Source of the DNA: Neofusicoccum parvum
Lineage: Eukaryota; Ascomycota; Dothideomycetes; Botryosphaeriales; Botryosphaeriaceae
NCBI GenBank assembly: GCA_020912385.1
Contig: CP087208.1
Span: 1,736,001-1,800,000 of the forward strand
Direction: 5' to 3'
Length of the DNA stretch: 64,000 nucleotides
Under the pieces are notes generated by a model. It was not told where the DNA came from. It saw nothing but the letters and a program-made list of their open reading frames with translations, and made no database searches. This document shows, in pieces, positions 38,552 through 50,303 of this stretch. The position numbers were made by a program, and so were the translations under genes. Each line of letters begins with the position of its first letter. Positions within the stretch are counted from its first letter, which is position 1.

Positions 38552-40589
38552 GGTCGGGGTTGTCGGGCTGGAGCGCGGAGGTGTCGCGAGTTGGTGCCTG
38601 TCGCAAGCCGGGGAACTTTACGTGCAACCGAGTCAGGCTCTTCGACGATCAGGATCAGCATGACTAGACGCAGATCTGCCCAGCCCGAGCATGCATCACC
38701 CGCTCCATCATCGTGGGCATTCAATTTGTCACCACATTTCTCCAGCATCGACTTGTTTCCGAGCACTTTCAGAGCACAATTTCTTTGTTTGCTACTAACG
38801 AGGCGGGACCGCGTGAGGCATGGGAGAACAGCTTCCGAACAGACGTTCAGGGGAATTGCCCTTGAGTCAATGAATCCCGAGAAAGACATCATGAAAATGG
38901 GAAGAATAGACTAAAGTTCATACGGTAAAACACAATCCTAGTCGGGTCTATGAAGGCCCCTCTTTCAACTGTCGAGGTCAACCCGAAACGTACTGGGATT
39001 TCTAGAAAGAGCGAGCGAGACCATAACAATGCGCATATATGATTGGTCTTCAGAGGTACCGAAGTCTTGACTCGTCCACTGCGGTTTTTCTGAAGAAGTG
39101 GCAATCCGTACGTTCCTCTTCCCGTGGATTCCGCCGAAGCTTCAGCTGGACCCAGTTCTTGAAAGGAGGGATGGACAATATAGGGAGTCAGAACGAGGAG
39201 TCGTCCGGACGTGTATAAGATGCCATCTTGTATGGCTCCTGGGTTCTGTAGACACCCGGTGGTATTGCTCACGTACAACAGACTAGTTGAAGGAGGGGGG
39301 TGTCTAGGCCACAGACGACGCCGACCACGACTAAACTCTTTAGCGAGGTGGACTCCAGGTTTTCTTCTTCGATCGAGTATGTGGACTTCACGCGACACCC
39401 TGATCGACATGAAGGTTTTCGATGCTGGATGCCGGAAGGGGAAGATTAGATGGTCTGATAAAGGAGTATGGAGAGAGGAGCGGATAGGGATCAGCCACCC
39501 TGTTTCAGAGCTTTGTTGGCCAACCATACCGCCTTTTCCGCCCGTCTCACTCTTTTTACTCTGAACAGGTCTTGTACAAGGGTGAATCATTTACTATACG
39601 AAGGCAAATTCCGTAGCGTCCATTCTTGGACTAACGTCTTGAAGTGCTTCGTAGGACCTGAGAGCGCAGGCTGCGGAGGAGAAGTGCGAAGCGAGCACAA
39701 CAACCGCCCGATCCGGAGGTCGCATGAACTACTCGAAACATATAGTGGCCAGAGTATGGGGAAGTGGGTGGATACTTATAGAAACAACCGAGCGGGCGTC
39801 GCAATCTTCCGAAGTCGGTGCCGACGGGAGGCAGAGATCGCGAGGCCCGGCGTGGTGATCCCGGCTTGGTGTCGACGAAGCTCCCGCGCCGCTCGCCGGC
39901 AACCCGGCATCGCATACGGCGCGCCGCGCTCCAGCCAACCCCGCCGAGGCCGTATATTGGGCGGGCAACCCAATCTACACCATTCCGCCAGGCGGTCGCA
40001 TCGGCAATCTATATATGTCGGCCAGGCCTAGGCGGGCGACGCAAGCATCCGGGATCGGCCTGGCACCCGTGCTGGAGATCCGCCACCTGTGGCCCCTTGA
40101 AACGCGCCCAACTCGGCACATTGTCCACGAACCGCCCGCGTCTCCGTCCGCCAGACACCTGACGGCGGCCGCTTGTCCTCAAGTAGATGGCACGATCCTC
40201 GTCGTGCTCCACGCCGCTGCCGCGTCTGCCAAAGAGCGGTGGATCTTCTGCGTCCGAGATGATCAGGAACAGGCGGCTGCTGAGGCCCGGCGGCTCGCGT
40301 GTGTGCTGCGGGAGGTGAGCGCCCCCTTCTCGACCACCGCACGGCTGCCGCCCGAGTCGCTGCCGTTTCCTCCTCCCCCGGGCTGGCGCGTCCACGGCTA
40401 GGACCATGTCACGCCTCGTCCCGGCCGCTTGGCTTGTTTGATGTTTCTCTATGGCGCAGCACGACTTGATGCAGTGGTACATAGGAGACGACAAGCCCGC
40501 CCGTTTCTTGTTTCCGCTTGGCCATCCATCTCTCTCTTTCCTCTTTCGCCAGTCCTTCTTTTGTTTCCGGGGTGTGAGCCGCGCTCAAG
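38552..40589. other. Long intergenic stretch with one weak candidate gene
   Basis: 2.04 kb. Left part is QTRT2 promoter. A 233-codon minus-strand frame at 39590-38889 begins with ATG, but its translation has no family feature. The best coding candidate is at 40015-40401 (listed separately). The end from 40402 is the rhamnogalacturonase promoter. Confidence 0.4.
40015..40401 (+). CDS. Possible small uncharacterised protein
   Basis: A 128-codon frame from ATG to stop whose translation looks protein-like in its second half (VDGTILVVLHAAAASAKERW, IFCVRDDQEQAAAEARRL). The frame is open upstream to 39859 without an ATG and with similar composition (EAVYWAGNPIYTIPPGGRIG), so the true gene may start with another exon further upstream. 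I recognise no family. Could also be a chance frame in GC-rich DNA. Confidence 0.3.
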   Translation: MSARPRRATQASGIGLAPVLEIRHLWPLETRPTRHIVHEPPASPSARHLTAAACPQVDGTILVVLHAAAASAKERWIFCVRDDQEQAAAEARRLACVLREVSAPFSTTARLPPESLPFPPPPGWRVHG

Positions 40590-42176
40590 ATGCCTTCCTT
40601 TAAATCCACTCTCGTTTCTGCGCTTGCGCTTGTTCCCGCACTGGTTGCGGGCCAGCTCTCCGGTTCCGTCGGCCCTCTCACTTCCGTCTCGGACAAGAAG
40701 GCCACCAAGACCTGCGATGTGACCGACTACGGCGCCAAGGCCGACAAGACCACTGACATTGGCCCTGCTCTTGCCTCTGCCCACGCCGCCTGCAAGTCGG
40801 GTGGTCTTATTGTCGTCCCCGAGGGCGACTATGTCATCGACACCTGGGTCCAGCTGAACGGCGGCTCGGCCTGGGCTCTCCAGATCGACGGCGTCATCTA
40901 CCGCACCGGTACCGATGGCGGCAACATGGTCTTCATCGAGCACACCAGCGATGTCGAGGTCTTCTCCAGCACTGGTTCCGGTGCTTTCCAGGGCAACGGC
41001 TACGAGTTCCACAAGGATGGCTCCATCTCTGGCCCCCGTATCCTGCGTCTCTACGATGTCACTGACTTCTCCGTCCACGACCTTGCCCTGACCGACTCCC
41101 CCTCCTTCCACTTCTCCATGGACACCTGCACGAACGGTGAGGTCTACAACATGGCCATCCGCGGTGGCGAGCACGGTGGCCTCGACGGCATTGACGTCTG
41201 GAGCGACAACATCTGGATCCACGATGTCATGGTCACCAACAAGGACGAGTGTGTCACCGTCAAGTCGCCTGCCCACAACATCCTGGTCGAGAACATCTAC
41301 TGCAACTGGAGCGGCGGCTGCGCCTTCGGCTCGCTCGCTGCCGACACCGACATCTCCGACGTCACCTACCGCAACGTCTACACCTATAAGTCGAACCAGA
41401 TGATGATGATCAAGTCCAACGGTGGCAGCGGCACCGTCTCCAACCTTGTCTTTGAGAACTTCATCGGCAAGTCCAACGCCTACTCCCTCGACATCGACCA
41501 GTACTGGTCGTCCATGAGCACCGCCTCGGGCGACGGCGTCCAGCTCAACAACGTGACCATCAGCAACTGGAAGGGCACCTGCGCCAACGGCGCCCAGCGC
41601 GGCCCCATCAAGGTTGCCTGCGCCGACGGCGCTCCCTGCACCGACATCACCATCGAGGACTTCGCCATGTGGACCGAGTCCGGCGACAGCATCTTCTACA
41701 GCTGCCAGTCGGGCTACGGCACCGGCGCCTGCCTGAAGGACGGCTCCGGCTCGTCCTACGCCGCCACCACGACCTCTCTCACCGCCGCGCCCACCGGCTA
41801 CGAGGCCGACACCATGGCCGAGGACCTCGACGACTCGTTCGGCTTCACCGTCTCCATCCCCATCCCCACGCTCCCGGCCTCGTACTTCCCCGGCGTGACG
41901 CCCATCTCGCCGCTCAGCGCCGCCGGCGCCACCGCCCAGGCCGCCGCCGTCGAGGCCGTCTCGTCCAAGAGCAGCTCCGCCGTCGCCGCCACCCCCACGA
42001 CCCCGGCCGTCTCGACCCTCGTCACCTCGACCAAGGCCGCCTCGACCGTCGCGCCCGCCACCTCCACCGCTGCGACGACCACCGCCGCGGCGACGACTAC
42101 CGCCGCTGCCACCACCGGCGGCTTCTCGTGGGGCAACTGGGGCAACTGGCGTGGTCGCTCGTGGGGCGGCAACTAA
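40590..42176 (+). CDS. Rhamnogalacturonan hydrolase, GH28, with Ser/Thr-rich tail
   Basis: A 528-residue secreted enzyme closely resembling Aspergillus rhamnogalacturonase B, which hydrolyses the GalA-alpha-1,2-Rha bond in the ramified pectin backbone. No introns. The signal peptide is [21 protein letters not shown], and the mature protein begins [11 protein letters not shown] as in that family. The beta-helix carries [40 protein letters not shown], the catalytic-region [20 protein letters not shown] and [12 protein letters not shown], and [20 protein letters not shown]. Residues 430-515 form a Ser/Thr/Ala-rich, probably O-glycosylated stalk, ending in a short Gly/Trp/Arg tail ([17 protein letters not shown]). 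Codon choice is strongly GC3-biased, as in highly expressed genes, and produces a very long antisense open frame. Confidence 0.95.
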   Translation: MPSFKSTLVSALALVPALVAGQLSGSVGPLTSVSDKKATKTCDVTDYGAKADKTTDIGPALASAHAACKSGGLIVVPEGDYVIDTWVQLNGGSAWALQIDGVIYRTGTDGGNMVFIEHTSDVEVFSSTGSGAFQGNGYEFHKDGSISGPRILRLYDVTDFSVHDLALTDSPSFHFSMDTCTNGEVYNMAIRGGEHGGLDGIDVWSDNIWIHDVMVTNKDECVTVKSPAHNILVENIYCNWSGGCAFGSLAADTDISDVTYRNVYTYKSNQMMMIKSNGGSGTVSNLVFENFIGKSNAYSLDIDQYWSSMSTASGDGVQLNNVTISNWKGTCANGAQRGPIKVACADGAPCTDITIEDFAMWTESGDSIFYSCQSGYGTGACLKDGSGSSYAATTTSLTAAPTGYEADTMAEDLDDSFGFTVSIPIPTLPASYFPGVTPISPLSAAGATAQAAAVEAVSSKSSSAVAATPTTPAVSTLVTSTKAASTVAPATSTAATTTAAATTTAAATTGGFSWGNWGNWRGRSWGGN

Positions 42177-43099
42177 ACGTCTCGTAGGATCATGAGAACG
42201 AGCCCGGATGCATGTGTCGAGGGAGTCGACGAACGTTGAGCCGAGGAAACGTAGAAAACCGAAGGGAACCATGAAAAATACTCGACATGCCCGCCGCTCA
42301 GGATTCCTCTTTCTTGTTGTATATTTCACACCCCTTTCTCCACGCCGCTCTCACACGCACCGACCCCTCACACGGGGGGCATCACGGAGTGAAAGCGGCG
42401 GTTGTGTATAGTTCTTTTTTATAAATATATATTACTGCCTGACAAACCTCTTCACCTCCGCCTTCCCGTGACCACACTGCTCCACAAACAATTCCCGCCG
42501 TCGACCGTGACGTAGCCGCCGGCATCCCCTCCGGCCAAACCGTCATCCCATGCCGCCCCGTTTCGAGGTGTTTTGCCACGGACCGGAGGCCCGCACGCCC
42601 ACCGCACACACCCCCAAGTCCACCCGCCGCTCCACTAATCGTGAAACGCCGCTCCGCCCCAAAAGCGGCGACGGACGGCACAAACAACAATGCGTCGCTG
42701 GCGGTCGAAACGCCGGAAGAACCTCGTCCAGGAAGAACGGCGGTCCGATGGGGTTCAAAACGGTTGGAGTCGGAAGGCAAGCAGTCCCCGGTCAACGGAC
42801 ATGGCGATGTGCGCTGGTCGCGTTATGCATAGCGGTGGGCAGGTGATGATGTGACCGATAAATCAAATTGCCGCCCTAAGCAGTAGAACTATCCTTCTTC
42901 GCTTCCGTCCAGAACGTTGGTATAAAGTGTAGTAGTATTACATCAGCCAAGTGTGGCTGCATAAAAAAAAAAGGGTGCCAAGAACGCTTGTTGTCGCATT
43001 CGTCGTTCCTCATCCCGTAAATGTCGTTTGTGTCGTCTGTTTTCCCAACGCCGTCGCGCCACTCTAATGATTTGCTGCTCACGAAAGGGAGTCTTTGTC
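42177..43099. other. Intergenic, convergent 3' ends
   Basis: 923 bp between the stops of the rhamnogalacturonase (plus) and the GT15 gene (minus). A short AT run at 42413-42434 (TTTTTTATAAATATATATTA) could lie in the rhamnogalacturonase 3' end region. A nine-A run occurs near 42963. Open frames here are unconvincing. Confidence 0.45.
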
Positions 43100-44469
43100 T
43101 TAGTCCATGCCGACGTACTTGAACCAGTTGGGCCGACAGTCTTCCTTATTGAGCCAGGCTTCACCGTCGGTGAACTTGCCGGCGACGCAGCCCTTGCATT
43201 TGGGTGACGTAGGACAGTTGAAGAAGGGGATGTGCTGGTAACCGATATCGCGGAACCTGACAAGTGAGAACAAATTAGCATAGGTGTTCTTGTGCGCGGT
43301 GGTGTGACTGTATACCAGTGAATCTTGCTCTTGTCCGCAAACATGCCCAGCGCGATCGAGTGCACCGGCGCATCGCCCCAGCGCTCGTAGAAGAAGCCGC
43401 CGGCGCGGTCCAGGTGCTGGAAGTATTCCTCGTACTCGCGGCTGCGCCAGAAGTTCATGTCGCCGACCTCGAAGTTGCTCCAGAAGTGGCAAGTGCTGTA
43501 ACCGTTGGCAAGCACGTTGTGCTGCTCGCGGCGCTTGCTGTCGGTCAACCAATCCATAGCGTTGTTCTCGTGGAGGTATTTAGCGTGGTTGTCGGACGCT
43601 AGAAACTTCATTGTCTCCGGCCAGAGCGTGGTGATGCTCTGCGGGCTGTCATACAGATTGACGGTGAAGCCGTAGGTCTTGTTGTGGTCCTCCATCCATC
43701 GGAAGACGTCGTAGTCGATGTCGCAGAAGAAGTGCACGTGCGGCTCGACGCGCCAATACCAGCGGTAGTTTTGGAGGGCAGGGTGCTTGTAGAACATGCC
43801 GCTGTTCCAGCGGCACATTTGGTGGTAGGAGATCCTATCGGCGTACTGCACGTCCTGCTCCTTCAGCAGCTCGACCGACTCGTGGAAGAGGTCCATGTTG
43901 ATCCACGAGGGTATCTCCCAGTGCTCCTTGGGAACAAGCTCTGCATTCGCCTGTCAGTATATCCGATTCTCAAAACCTAGCCCATCCCCTGTTATCGACG
44001 TACCGTAGCGGACCTCGGCCTTGGTGGCGGCGCGCGTCTTCCTCTTGAACTCCTCGTCGAAGGGTTCGTCATTGAAGAATGTCCACGGGTAGTTGAATTT
44101 GTGGTTCCAAGTCCTCTCCAGGTCCCTCATGGACATCAGCATGTCATCCACCTCCCTGTTGCGCACCAGGGCGATGATGGTGGCGTTGATGCGGTCGGAA
44201 TTGGGGTTGTCGTGCGCATAGTTGTTTCCTTCCACTCGTCGCAGCGGTTCCTGGGGTTCCCCTGAGGCTGGAATGAGGTCAGCGCGGGCAACGGGGAAGG
44301 GCAGCGCGGCGGGCTTACGGTCAGACTGCGGGTCCTTGGTCCAATTCTCTATCTTGTTCGAGGAGGGTAGCGACAGCGACGACGGGCCCTTGAAGACCTG
44401 CAGCAGGACGAAGACGAAGAGCACGAGCGAGACGGCAGCGAGGGCGCGCATACCCCGGGGCAGCGCCAT
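43100..44469 (-). CDS. Alpha-1,2-mannosyltransferase, GT15 (KRE2/MNT1/KTR family)
   Basis: A 415-residue Golgi type II membrane enzyme that adds alpha-1,2-mannose to O- and N-glycans of wall and secreted proteins, using GDP-mannose. Three exons: 44469-44004, 43940-43316 and 43256-43100, with introns of 63 and 59 nt; joins give EVRYELVPKEHW and KIHWFRDIGYQHIPFFN. A short cytoplasmic tail is followed by one membrane anchor (LAAVSLVLFVFVLLQVF, about 10-27) and a stem, then the lumenal domain: ATIIALVRNREVDDMLMSMR, NYPWTFFNDEPFDEEF, QMCRWNSGMFYKHPAL, RVEPHVHFFCDIDYDVF, and CHFWSNFEVGDMNFWRS, whose Glu lies at the position proposed as nucleophile in the family. The end is rich in Cys (NCPTSPKCKGCVAG). 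Which KTR subgroup is not decided. Confidence 0.95.
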
Positions 44470-44681
44470 GGTGGAGGATTGTCGTGAAGAATGCAGGCCA
44501 GTGGCGCTCTGCAGAGGAGAGAGAGATTGCCTGTTCTCCTGCGGCGATGTCCTACGTATGCCTGCGACAGGGTTCAGAGGCGCCGGAGTTGTCCCGCCGC
44601 CAACCGCTGTTGTTCCCGCGCCGACGCGTCTCCCCGTGCGCGTACCCAACGACCACCCAAGATGTTGATGTCCCCCGCAAC
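44470..44681. promoter_or_regulatory. Bidirectional promoter, GT15 / GCP5-like
   Basis: 212 bp between divergent start codons; both core promoters must lie here. No specific site identified. Confidence 0.5.
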
Positions 44682-47538
44682 ATGGCGCACTCTGCCAACC
44701 TCAACAGCGCCGCGACGGAGCTGATCTACAAGATCGTCGGGCCCTCCGCCTCGGTTCGCCGCGCCGTCTCCGTTCACCCGCGATCCGCTACTGACCTCGT
44801 TGCAGGACAATCCGCGCAAGTTCAGGAAAACAAGAGATGCCGTGCTGCGAGGCCTTCGCGCCCAGCAGTGGCAGCGCGTCAACCAGTTCGATGTGCAGGA
44901 CAGCTACGAGGGGCTGGTCGAGAAGTTTATCGTGCTGGACCGCGAAGACCTGGCCGAAGCCCTGGAGCACCGTTTGAGGGAGCTGATCAGACGCTCCACT
45001 CGATGGACCCCCGACATCCTGGCCTTATTTCTCAGTCTATCGGATCGTCCCGTGGAGAAGGCCAAGCTCGAAAATCTCGCAAATCTTAAGCCCAAGGAAA
45101 CGTCGCCCGCACTCACGTGGGCAGACATCATTGCCGATGATCCGCTGGACGAGGAAGGCGTATGGGACGACATAGACTACGCTGCCGAGTCGTCTGAAGA
45201 CGAGCCTGCCCCGAAGCAGAGGAAACGCACAGCCACCAGAGATGTTACTCCGGCATCGTCAGTTGTCGATGAGGACGAGTTCACCACAGCTGCCGAGGCC
45301 TGCATCATCACACCCGATTCAAGCGCCTTGAAAGAGATCGCAGATTCTCAGTTCTGGGGCCAAGAGCACAAGCGGGACTCACTTGTCCCAAAGCAAGAAG
45401 CCCACATCACAGAGCTTCAGGCTGTACGGGAGACTTTGTTCATGCTCTCCGGATTGCCAACTTCTCTGTTCACCTTGAACAAGGATTTGACCAGAATGGA
45501 ATGCTCAAAACGCTTTGCTCTGAGTCACACTATGTCTCCTACCTGGAGGCACCAGCTGCAGTGGTTTGCAAATGTTGGCACGACTCTGCTTCAACTCCGT
45601 TCCTGGGTCAAAGCCGAGCAGTCGATCGCTCTATTGCAGACTTTTAGAGCAGCGGTAACGGAGGAAGTCAGAGCCTTTGACAAATACATCGCACAGCTGC
45701 AGGAATGCTGTCTCGAATCCAACCGGCCGCTCATAGTCAGTCTCATTGACGTAACGTCCAAGATTCAGTCACGGGGAGACTTGCTTCTCAATCTTAGGAA
45801 GCTGATATCTAAAGCCTCGCGGATTGTACACCGGACCCCATTCATTCTCTTAGAAGGCCTGTACGAGGAAATCAATATGGCGCAAATGGCTGGAGATGCT
45901 GATTTGTTTCCATTCTTTGCACGGATCTTCTTTCAGTGCTTGCAGACCTACCTCAAGCCAATCAGGAGGTGGATGGAGCAAGGCGAGCTAGGAATGGATG
46001 ATCAAATCTTTTTTGTGGGAATGGTGGACAAGAGCAGTGAAGCTGCATCTTTGTGGCATGACCAATATGTTCTCCGTCACGACACAGCAGGAACGCTACA
46101 TGCACCAAGCTTCCTGCAGCCAGCAGCGAAGAAAATCTTCAACTCCGGGAAGAGTGTCGTCTTCTTGAAAGAGCTTGGTCAGTGTGGTACAGAGACCTCT
46201 GCAGGCCCCGAACCTCGTTTAGACTTCGAAGCTGTGTGCGGTGAAAGTATCTTCGACGCGTCTTCCATTCCTCTGGCCCCTTTCTCAGAACTGTTCAGCT
46301 TGGCATTTGAAGACTGGATCCGCAGCAAATACACTTTCGCATCTACGATATTGCGAGAGCGGTTGTTCTCCGGCTACGGACTTTGGCAATCTCTTGATGC
46401 GCTAGAGTTCATACATCTATCAAAGGATGGTTCACTCATGCAGGCCTTCGCCGACACAATATTCGAGAAGCTGGACCGCGGGCGCAGCGGCTGGAACGAT
46501 CGCTACGTGATGAGCGAGATCGCAAGAAGCATATACGGAACAGTATCAAGCGTCCAAACAGACAAGCTTGCCGTGCGAACAGTCGCCATCAAAGACAAGG
46601 GCATTAGTCCTCGTAGCGTCAAAGCCCTCGCAGCCATAGCAGTCGACTACTTCCTCCCCTGGCATATCGTCAACGTTATCCAACGCAGCTCCGCCACATC
46701 CTACCAGCGCGTCTTCGTGCTCCTCCTCCAAGTCTACCGCGCCCGATACGTCCTCCGCACCTCAAACTTGTGGCGCAGTACGAGCGCCCTGCACCAAAGC
46801 CAAACTAATACCTCCCAACTTCACGCATCCCCGCGCACCAAACACCTTCAATACTACCTCCGCCACCGCCTCCTCTGGCTCGCCGACAACCTACACTCCT
46901 ACCTCACCGAAACCGTCATCGCTGCCGCAACCGCCCAACTCCGCAAGGACATGGCTACCGCCGCCGACATCGATGTCATGGCCGCCCTGCACACCGCGCA
47001 CGTCAAGGCGCTGGAGGAGCGCTGCCTGCTCGCGCCGCGTCTCGCAACCATCCACGGCGCGCTCATCGAGCTGCTGGACCTGGCCGTCGCGTTCGCGGAC
47101 CTGACGGGCGAGGCGGAGCAGGCGGACGGCGGGTTCCTGGCGCCCGGCGCTTTCGGGTCGTCGGTCAGGTCGAGCGGCTCGGCGGAGGGGGGGAGGAGGA
47201 AGAGCGGCGGGCGGAAGAGGCCGGAGAATAGGAATAGGAGGACGAGCGGGCTGCAGGTCGCGATGGCGGAGGTTTCGGATTCGTCATCGGAGGAGGAGGA
47301 CGGTGAGGATGGTGGTGGGAACGGAGAAGGGAAGAGGAAGAGAGCGGCGACGAGGACGGGGTTGTCGATGGAGCAGAAGTTGGTCAGAATGGAGGAGACG
47401 TTTGAGCAACACTTTGGGTTTTTGGTTGCGGGGTTGAGGGGGGTGAGTCGTGCGGGTGGGGAAAGGTGCTGGGAGATGCTGGGGGAGAGGCTGGAGTGGG
47501 AGAGCGCGCAAGGGAAGGTTGGTGGCGGCGAAAGATGA
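44682..47538 (+). CDS. Gamma-tubulin complex component 5-like (Spc97/Spc98 family)
   Basis: A 934-residue protein of the gamma-tubulin complex, which caps and nucleates microtubules at spindle pole bodies. Exon 1 is 44682-44753 (24 codons, MAHSANLNSAATELIYKIVG) and exon 2 44806-47538; the 52-nt intron has a GTTCGC donor and a CTGAC...CAG end. The N-terminal part includes WADIIADDPLDEEGVWDDID, which is GCP5-like, followed by an acidic linker. GRIP1 starts around ITELQAVRETLFMLSGLPTS and includes SLIDVTSKIQSRGDLLLNL and FARIFFQCLQTYLKPIRRWM. GRIP2 covers SLDALEFIHLSKDGSLMQAF to LRHRLLWLADNLHSYL. A Lys/Arg-rich insert near residues 825-880 precedes the last helices. GCP5 versus GCP4/6 assignment rests on these stretches. 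Confidence 0.88.
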
Positions 47539-47938
47539 GACAGTCATGCCTGATGATAATGAGAAGAAGAATCTTTGAATACGGTACGTGGTTTTTCTTT
47601 GCAGCACTGGCACTTCTCAGGTCCGTACTTCTCCATGTGATTACGTGCTGCGGAGTTTCTTGTTGCCAAATCCAGTTCTTACGATATCCGCCACTAATGA
47701 TCTACGATCGGGCTGTGTAATAAAGTACACACGTGGTAGGATATTTAAAGCAGTTTGGGGGCCAATGAAGTTGGTTCACACATAAGCGCTAATCCGAAAT
47801 AGGCACATCGCGTTTCATCGCAGGAACAAAAGCATTAACATCTCCTTGGAGTCAACCCCATGAGCGCATTTCCTATCGTCATTTTCGTTTCTATGGACCT
47901 CTATTTCTACTCTCATTTCTGCGGATCCGTTTGAAACC
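47539..47938. other. Intergenic
   Basis: 400 bp between two plus-strand genes. No feature recognised beyond the expected terminator and promoter. Confidence 0.4.
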
Positions 47939-49699
47939 ATGGCTACTTACGATCAAGTCCCGACAACAGAAATGAAGGATTCAGAACCCGAAGTACATGA
48001 GTTAAGCAATCGGCCGAACAATGCTGAGCTTGTTCCTTTCTCAAACAAATCTAGCGTCTTTCTCACCATTATATTTCCCACGGTTGTGAGCCTTGTACTC
48101 GTTGTCAGCACCGAGAATGGCTGGCGAATCCGCGGACAAGCGTTCGACTGGATAGAAGAGAATCGTGCAACTACTCAAATCTTTGTCCAGATAGTCGCAG
48201 GCATCCTTGGAGTCTCACAGATCAGCACGCTACGGAATCTGATAAACTACTCCGCGCGGCAAAAATTAATTCAGCGTCCTGTAACACTGGACACCTTAAA
48301 CTTCTACAGCTCTCTTACGACATCACAAATCAACTGGTCCCTACCAATCCTACCTCTTGCTGCGGTTCTCAGCACTGCCATCATTGCCATCATACCCGCT
48401 GCACTCTGGGCCGGTGCGCTCACCCCAGTCCTTGCGGTTTCCTCCGAAACTCCCCAGTTACACATTCCTGTCCCTGTTTGGAGTAATGAGACAAAGAGCC
48501 TGTGGGAAAAGCACTGGTACGACCGTCCCAACACGAACGTAACGCAGACGCCACTTGGAATCTTCTCCTACGGTCCGCATATCGACCGGTACGGCTTCTT
48601 CCTCAACGACGGGTCCGCTGCCTCGACTCTGGACGGCAGCCCCCAAAAGTACAAAAAGAGCGACAACTCGAACTACACTTACCACGGGCGGTCCTACGGC
48701 GTTGGTTCATCCATCGGCTTGAACGACAGCTTCGTCATCCCAAACCTACACATAGCTAACTACACTTTCTTCGAGACCGGCTACCTCACCCGCTTCAAAT
48801 GCATTCACAACACCTCCACCGAATGGGCCCTCGAAATCTCCGGCACGCCCTGGACGCAGTCCCTACCCCAAGTCTACAACGTCAGCACCTCCAGCACCCT
48901 CCTAACCACCGAAGAAGGCCGCACCCGCAGCCAAACCGCCTTCGTCGCCTACAAGCCCGCCGACGTGCTGCACCTCGCCGCGGGGTCATCCTACGCCCTC
49001 CTCAACGCAACGCAATGCACCGCCACCACCACCGCCACCAACTTCTCCATCGCAGCCGACGTCTCCGCGCGGCTGATCACGGTGTCCCCGGTCGCGCAAG
49101 CGTCAGCGCCGGACCCGGAGCCGTCGGGCCTGGTCGCGCGCTGGGCCGCCGAGACGCTGGTGCCGCTGACCTGGATCGGCAGCACGAGCTTCACGTCGGT
49201 GCCGGGCGACATGCTGTACCGCAACGTCTTCAACGTGCGGCAGCAGCCGACGGCCGAGGCCGACGCCGACAGGGTGCTGCGCGCCGTCGAGGAGTCGCTG
49301 AACGCGCTGTTCGACCTGGCCATGGTCGCGCAGGCCAGCGCGCAGCTGATGATCGCGAGGGATGCGGCGCCGCGCCCCGTGGAGGCCGTGGTGCGCGTGC
49401 TGCGGGTTGGGCAGGCGGCGTACGTGTACGCGGTGCTGGCGGTGCATGTCGTCGTCGTGGCTCTGCTGGCGGGCGAGGCAGCGAGGACGGGGTTGTGGTG
49501 GCAGCTGCCGCGGTTGGATTTTGCGGATGTGAAGAGCGGGATTGTTGCTAGCTCGGCCGAGGTTGCGGAAAGGGTGCGGTGGGAGCATGGGAAGTTCGGT
49601 GGGGCTTGGACGGGGGCGCCGGAGGATAGGGTTGCTGGACAGGTGAAGGTGATGCTGGCGCGGTCGAAGGCAGGCCTTTTGTGCATGCGGCCGGCCTGA
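47939..49699 (+). CDS. Uncharacterised membrane protein with glycosylated ectodomain
   Basis: A 586-residue protein of a type common in filamentous fungi but without known function. ATG at 47939 has a strong context (GAAACCATGG). Membrane segments: about 40-57 (VFLTIIFPTVVSLVLVV), a weaker one about 80-97, about 136-161 (ILPLAAVLSTAIIAIIPAAL), and one near the C-terminus about 494-513 (YVYAVLAVHVVVVALLAG). Between the last two lies a 330-residue loop with many N-glycosylation sites (NET, NVT, NYT, NDS, NTS, NVS, NAT, NFS), so it likely faces outside or the lumen. The cytoplasmic C-terminal tail of about 70 residues has no motif. No intron. Confidence 0.82.
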   Translation: MATYDQVPTTEMKDSEPEVHELSNRPNNAELVPFSNKSSVFLTIIFPTVVSLVLVVSTENGWRIRGQAFDWIEENRATTQIFVQIVAGILGVSQISTLRNLINYSARQKLIQRPVTLDTLNFYSSLTTSQINWSLPILPLAAVLSTAIIAIIPAALWAGALTPVLAVSSETPQLHIPVPVWSNETKSLWEKHWYDRPNTNVTQTPLGIFSYGPHIDRYGFFLNDGSAASTLDGSPQKYKKSDNSNYTYHGRSYGVGSSIGLNDSFVIPNLHIANYTFFETGYLTRFKCIHNTSTEWALEISGTPWTQSLPQVYNVSTSSTLLTTEEGRTRSQTAFVAYKPADVLHLAAGSSYALLNATQCTATTTATNFSIAADVSARLITVSPVAQASAPDPEPSGLVARWAAETLVPLTWIGSTSFTSVPGDMLYRNVFNVRQQPTAEADADRVLRAVEESLNALFDLAMVAQASAQLMIARDAAPRPVEAVVRVLRVGQAAYVYAVLAVHVVVVALLAGEAARTGLWWQLPRLDFADVKSGIVASSAEVAERVRWEHGKFGGAWTGAPEDRVAGQVKVMLARSKAGLLCMRPA

Positions 49700-50303
49700 T
49701 TGATCTAGGATCGTGTGCCAAGGGGTTTTATACTGAACTCAGGCAAGTAGCAGGGGCGAAGATGGTCTCGGATAGCCTTGATACATAGCCAATCCATGAA
49801 ATATTGCAGGAGGAACACACTGTTTATACATTTTCAGTTCAAGTATCAGAGCGGTTGCCAAACTCAGTGAAAGGAATCTTGACTCTAACAGATAGTAAGT
49901 CTATTAGTATAAATGCCTTGCTGCCGAATATATTTTCGTGTCGCCATGTTTCCCGAATCAACCTCGTACTCGAACCCGAATGATACGACGATTAAGCTCA
50001 CGTCAATCCGGAGTTCGGCGAATTGCAAATTACCCTGTGGGATCTTCAGAGGAATATTTCCTCTTCTGCATATCGGCCCGGGATACGGAAGCACTGGGCC
50101 GAAAATACGCGGCCTGGATCTATGGTGATATTAAGATGATCCCTATCGGATTTCCGCGCAGGCCGGCGTCCTGTCGTCCACTGACTGGACATAAGTAGAC
50201 AAGAATCCCCCGCCCCTGCTAGCGTCGGTCTTGATAAACCTTCCGTCCTCCAACGAACCTTATCTGGACCCGAGCACATACGTACAACAAGCGAAACAGC
50301 ACC
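49700..50303. other. Intergenic
   Basis: 604 bp, promoter of the GNAT gene at the right. Open frames on both strands are short and featureless. Confidence 0.4.

Noticed and set aside
38889..39590. 233-codon minus-strand frame with ATG upstream of QTRT2
   Set aside because: No recognisable domain, uneven composition, no splice or signal features; kept only as a remark in the intergenic entry.
40449..42329. 626-codon minus-strand open frame opposite the rhamnogalacturonase gene
   Set aside because: Translation is Gly/Arg/Val/Asp low complexity mirroring the GC3-biased codons of the real gene on the other strand; no start context or family feature.
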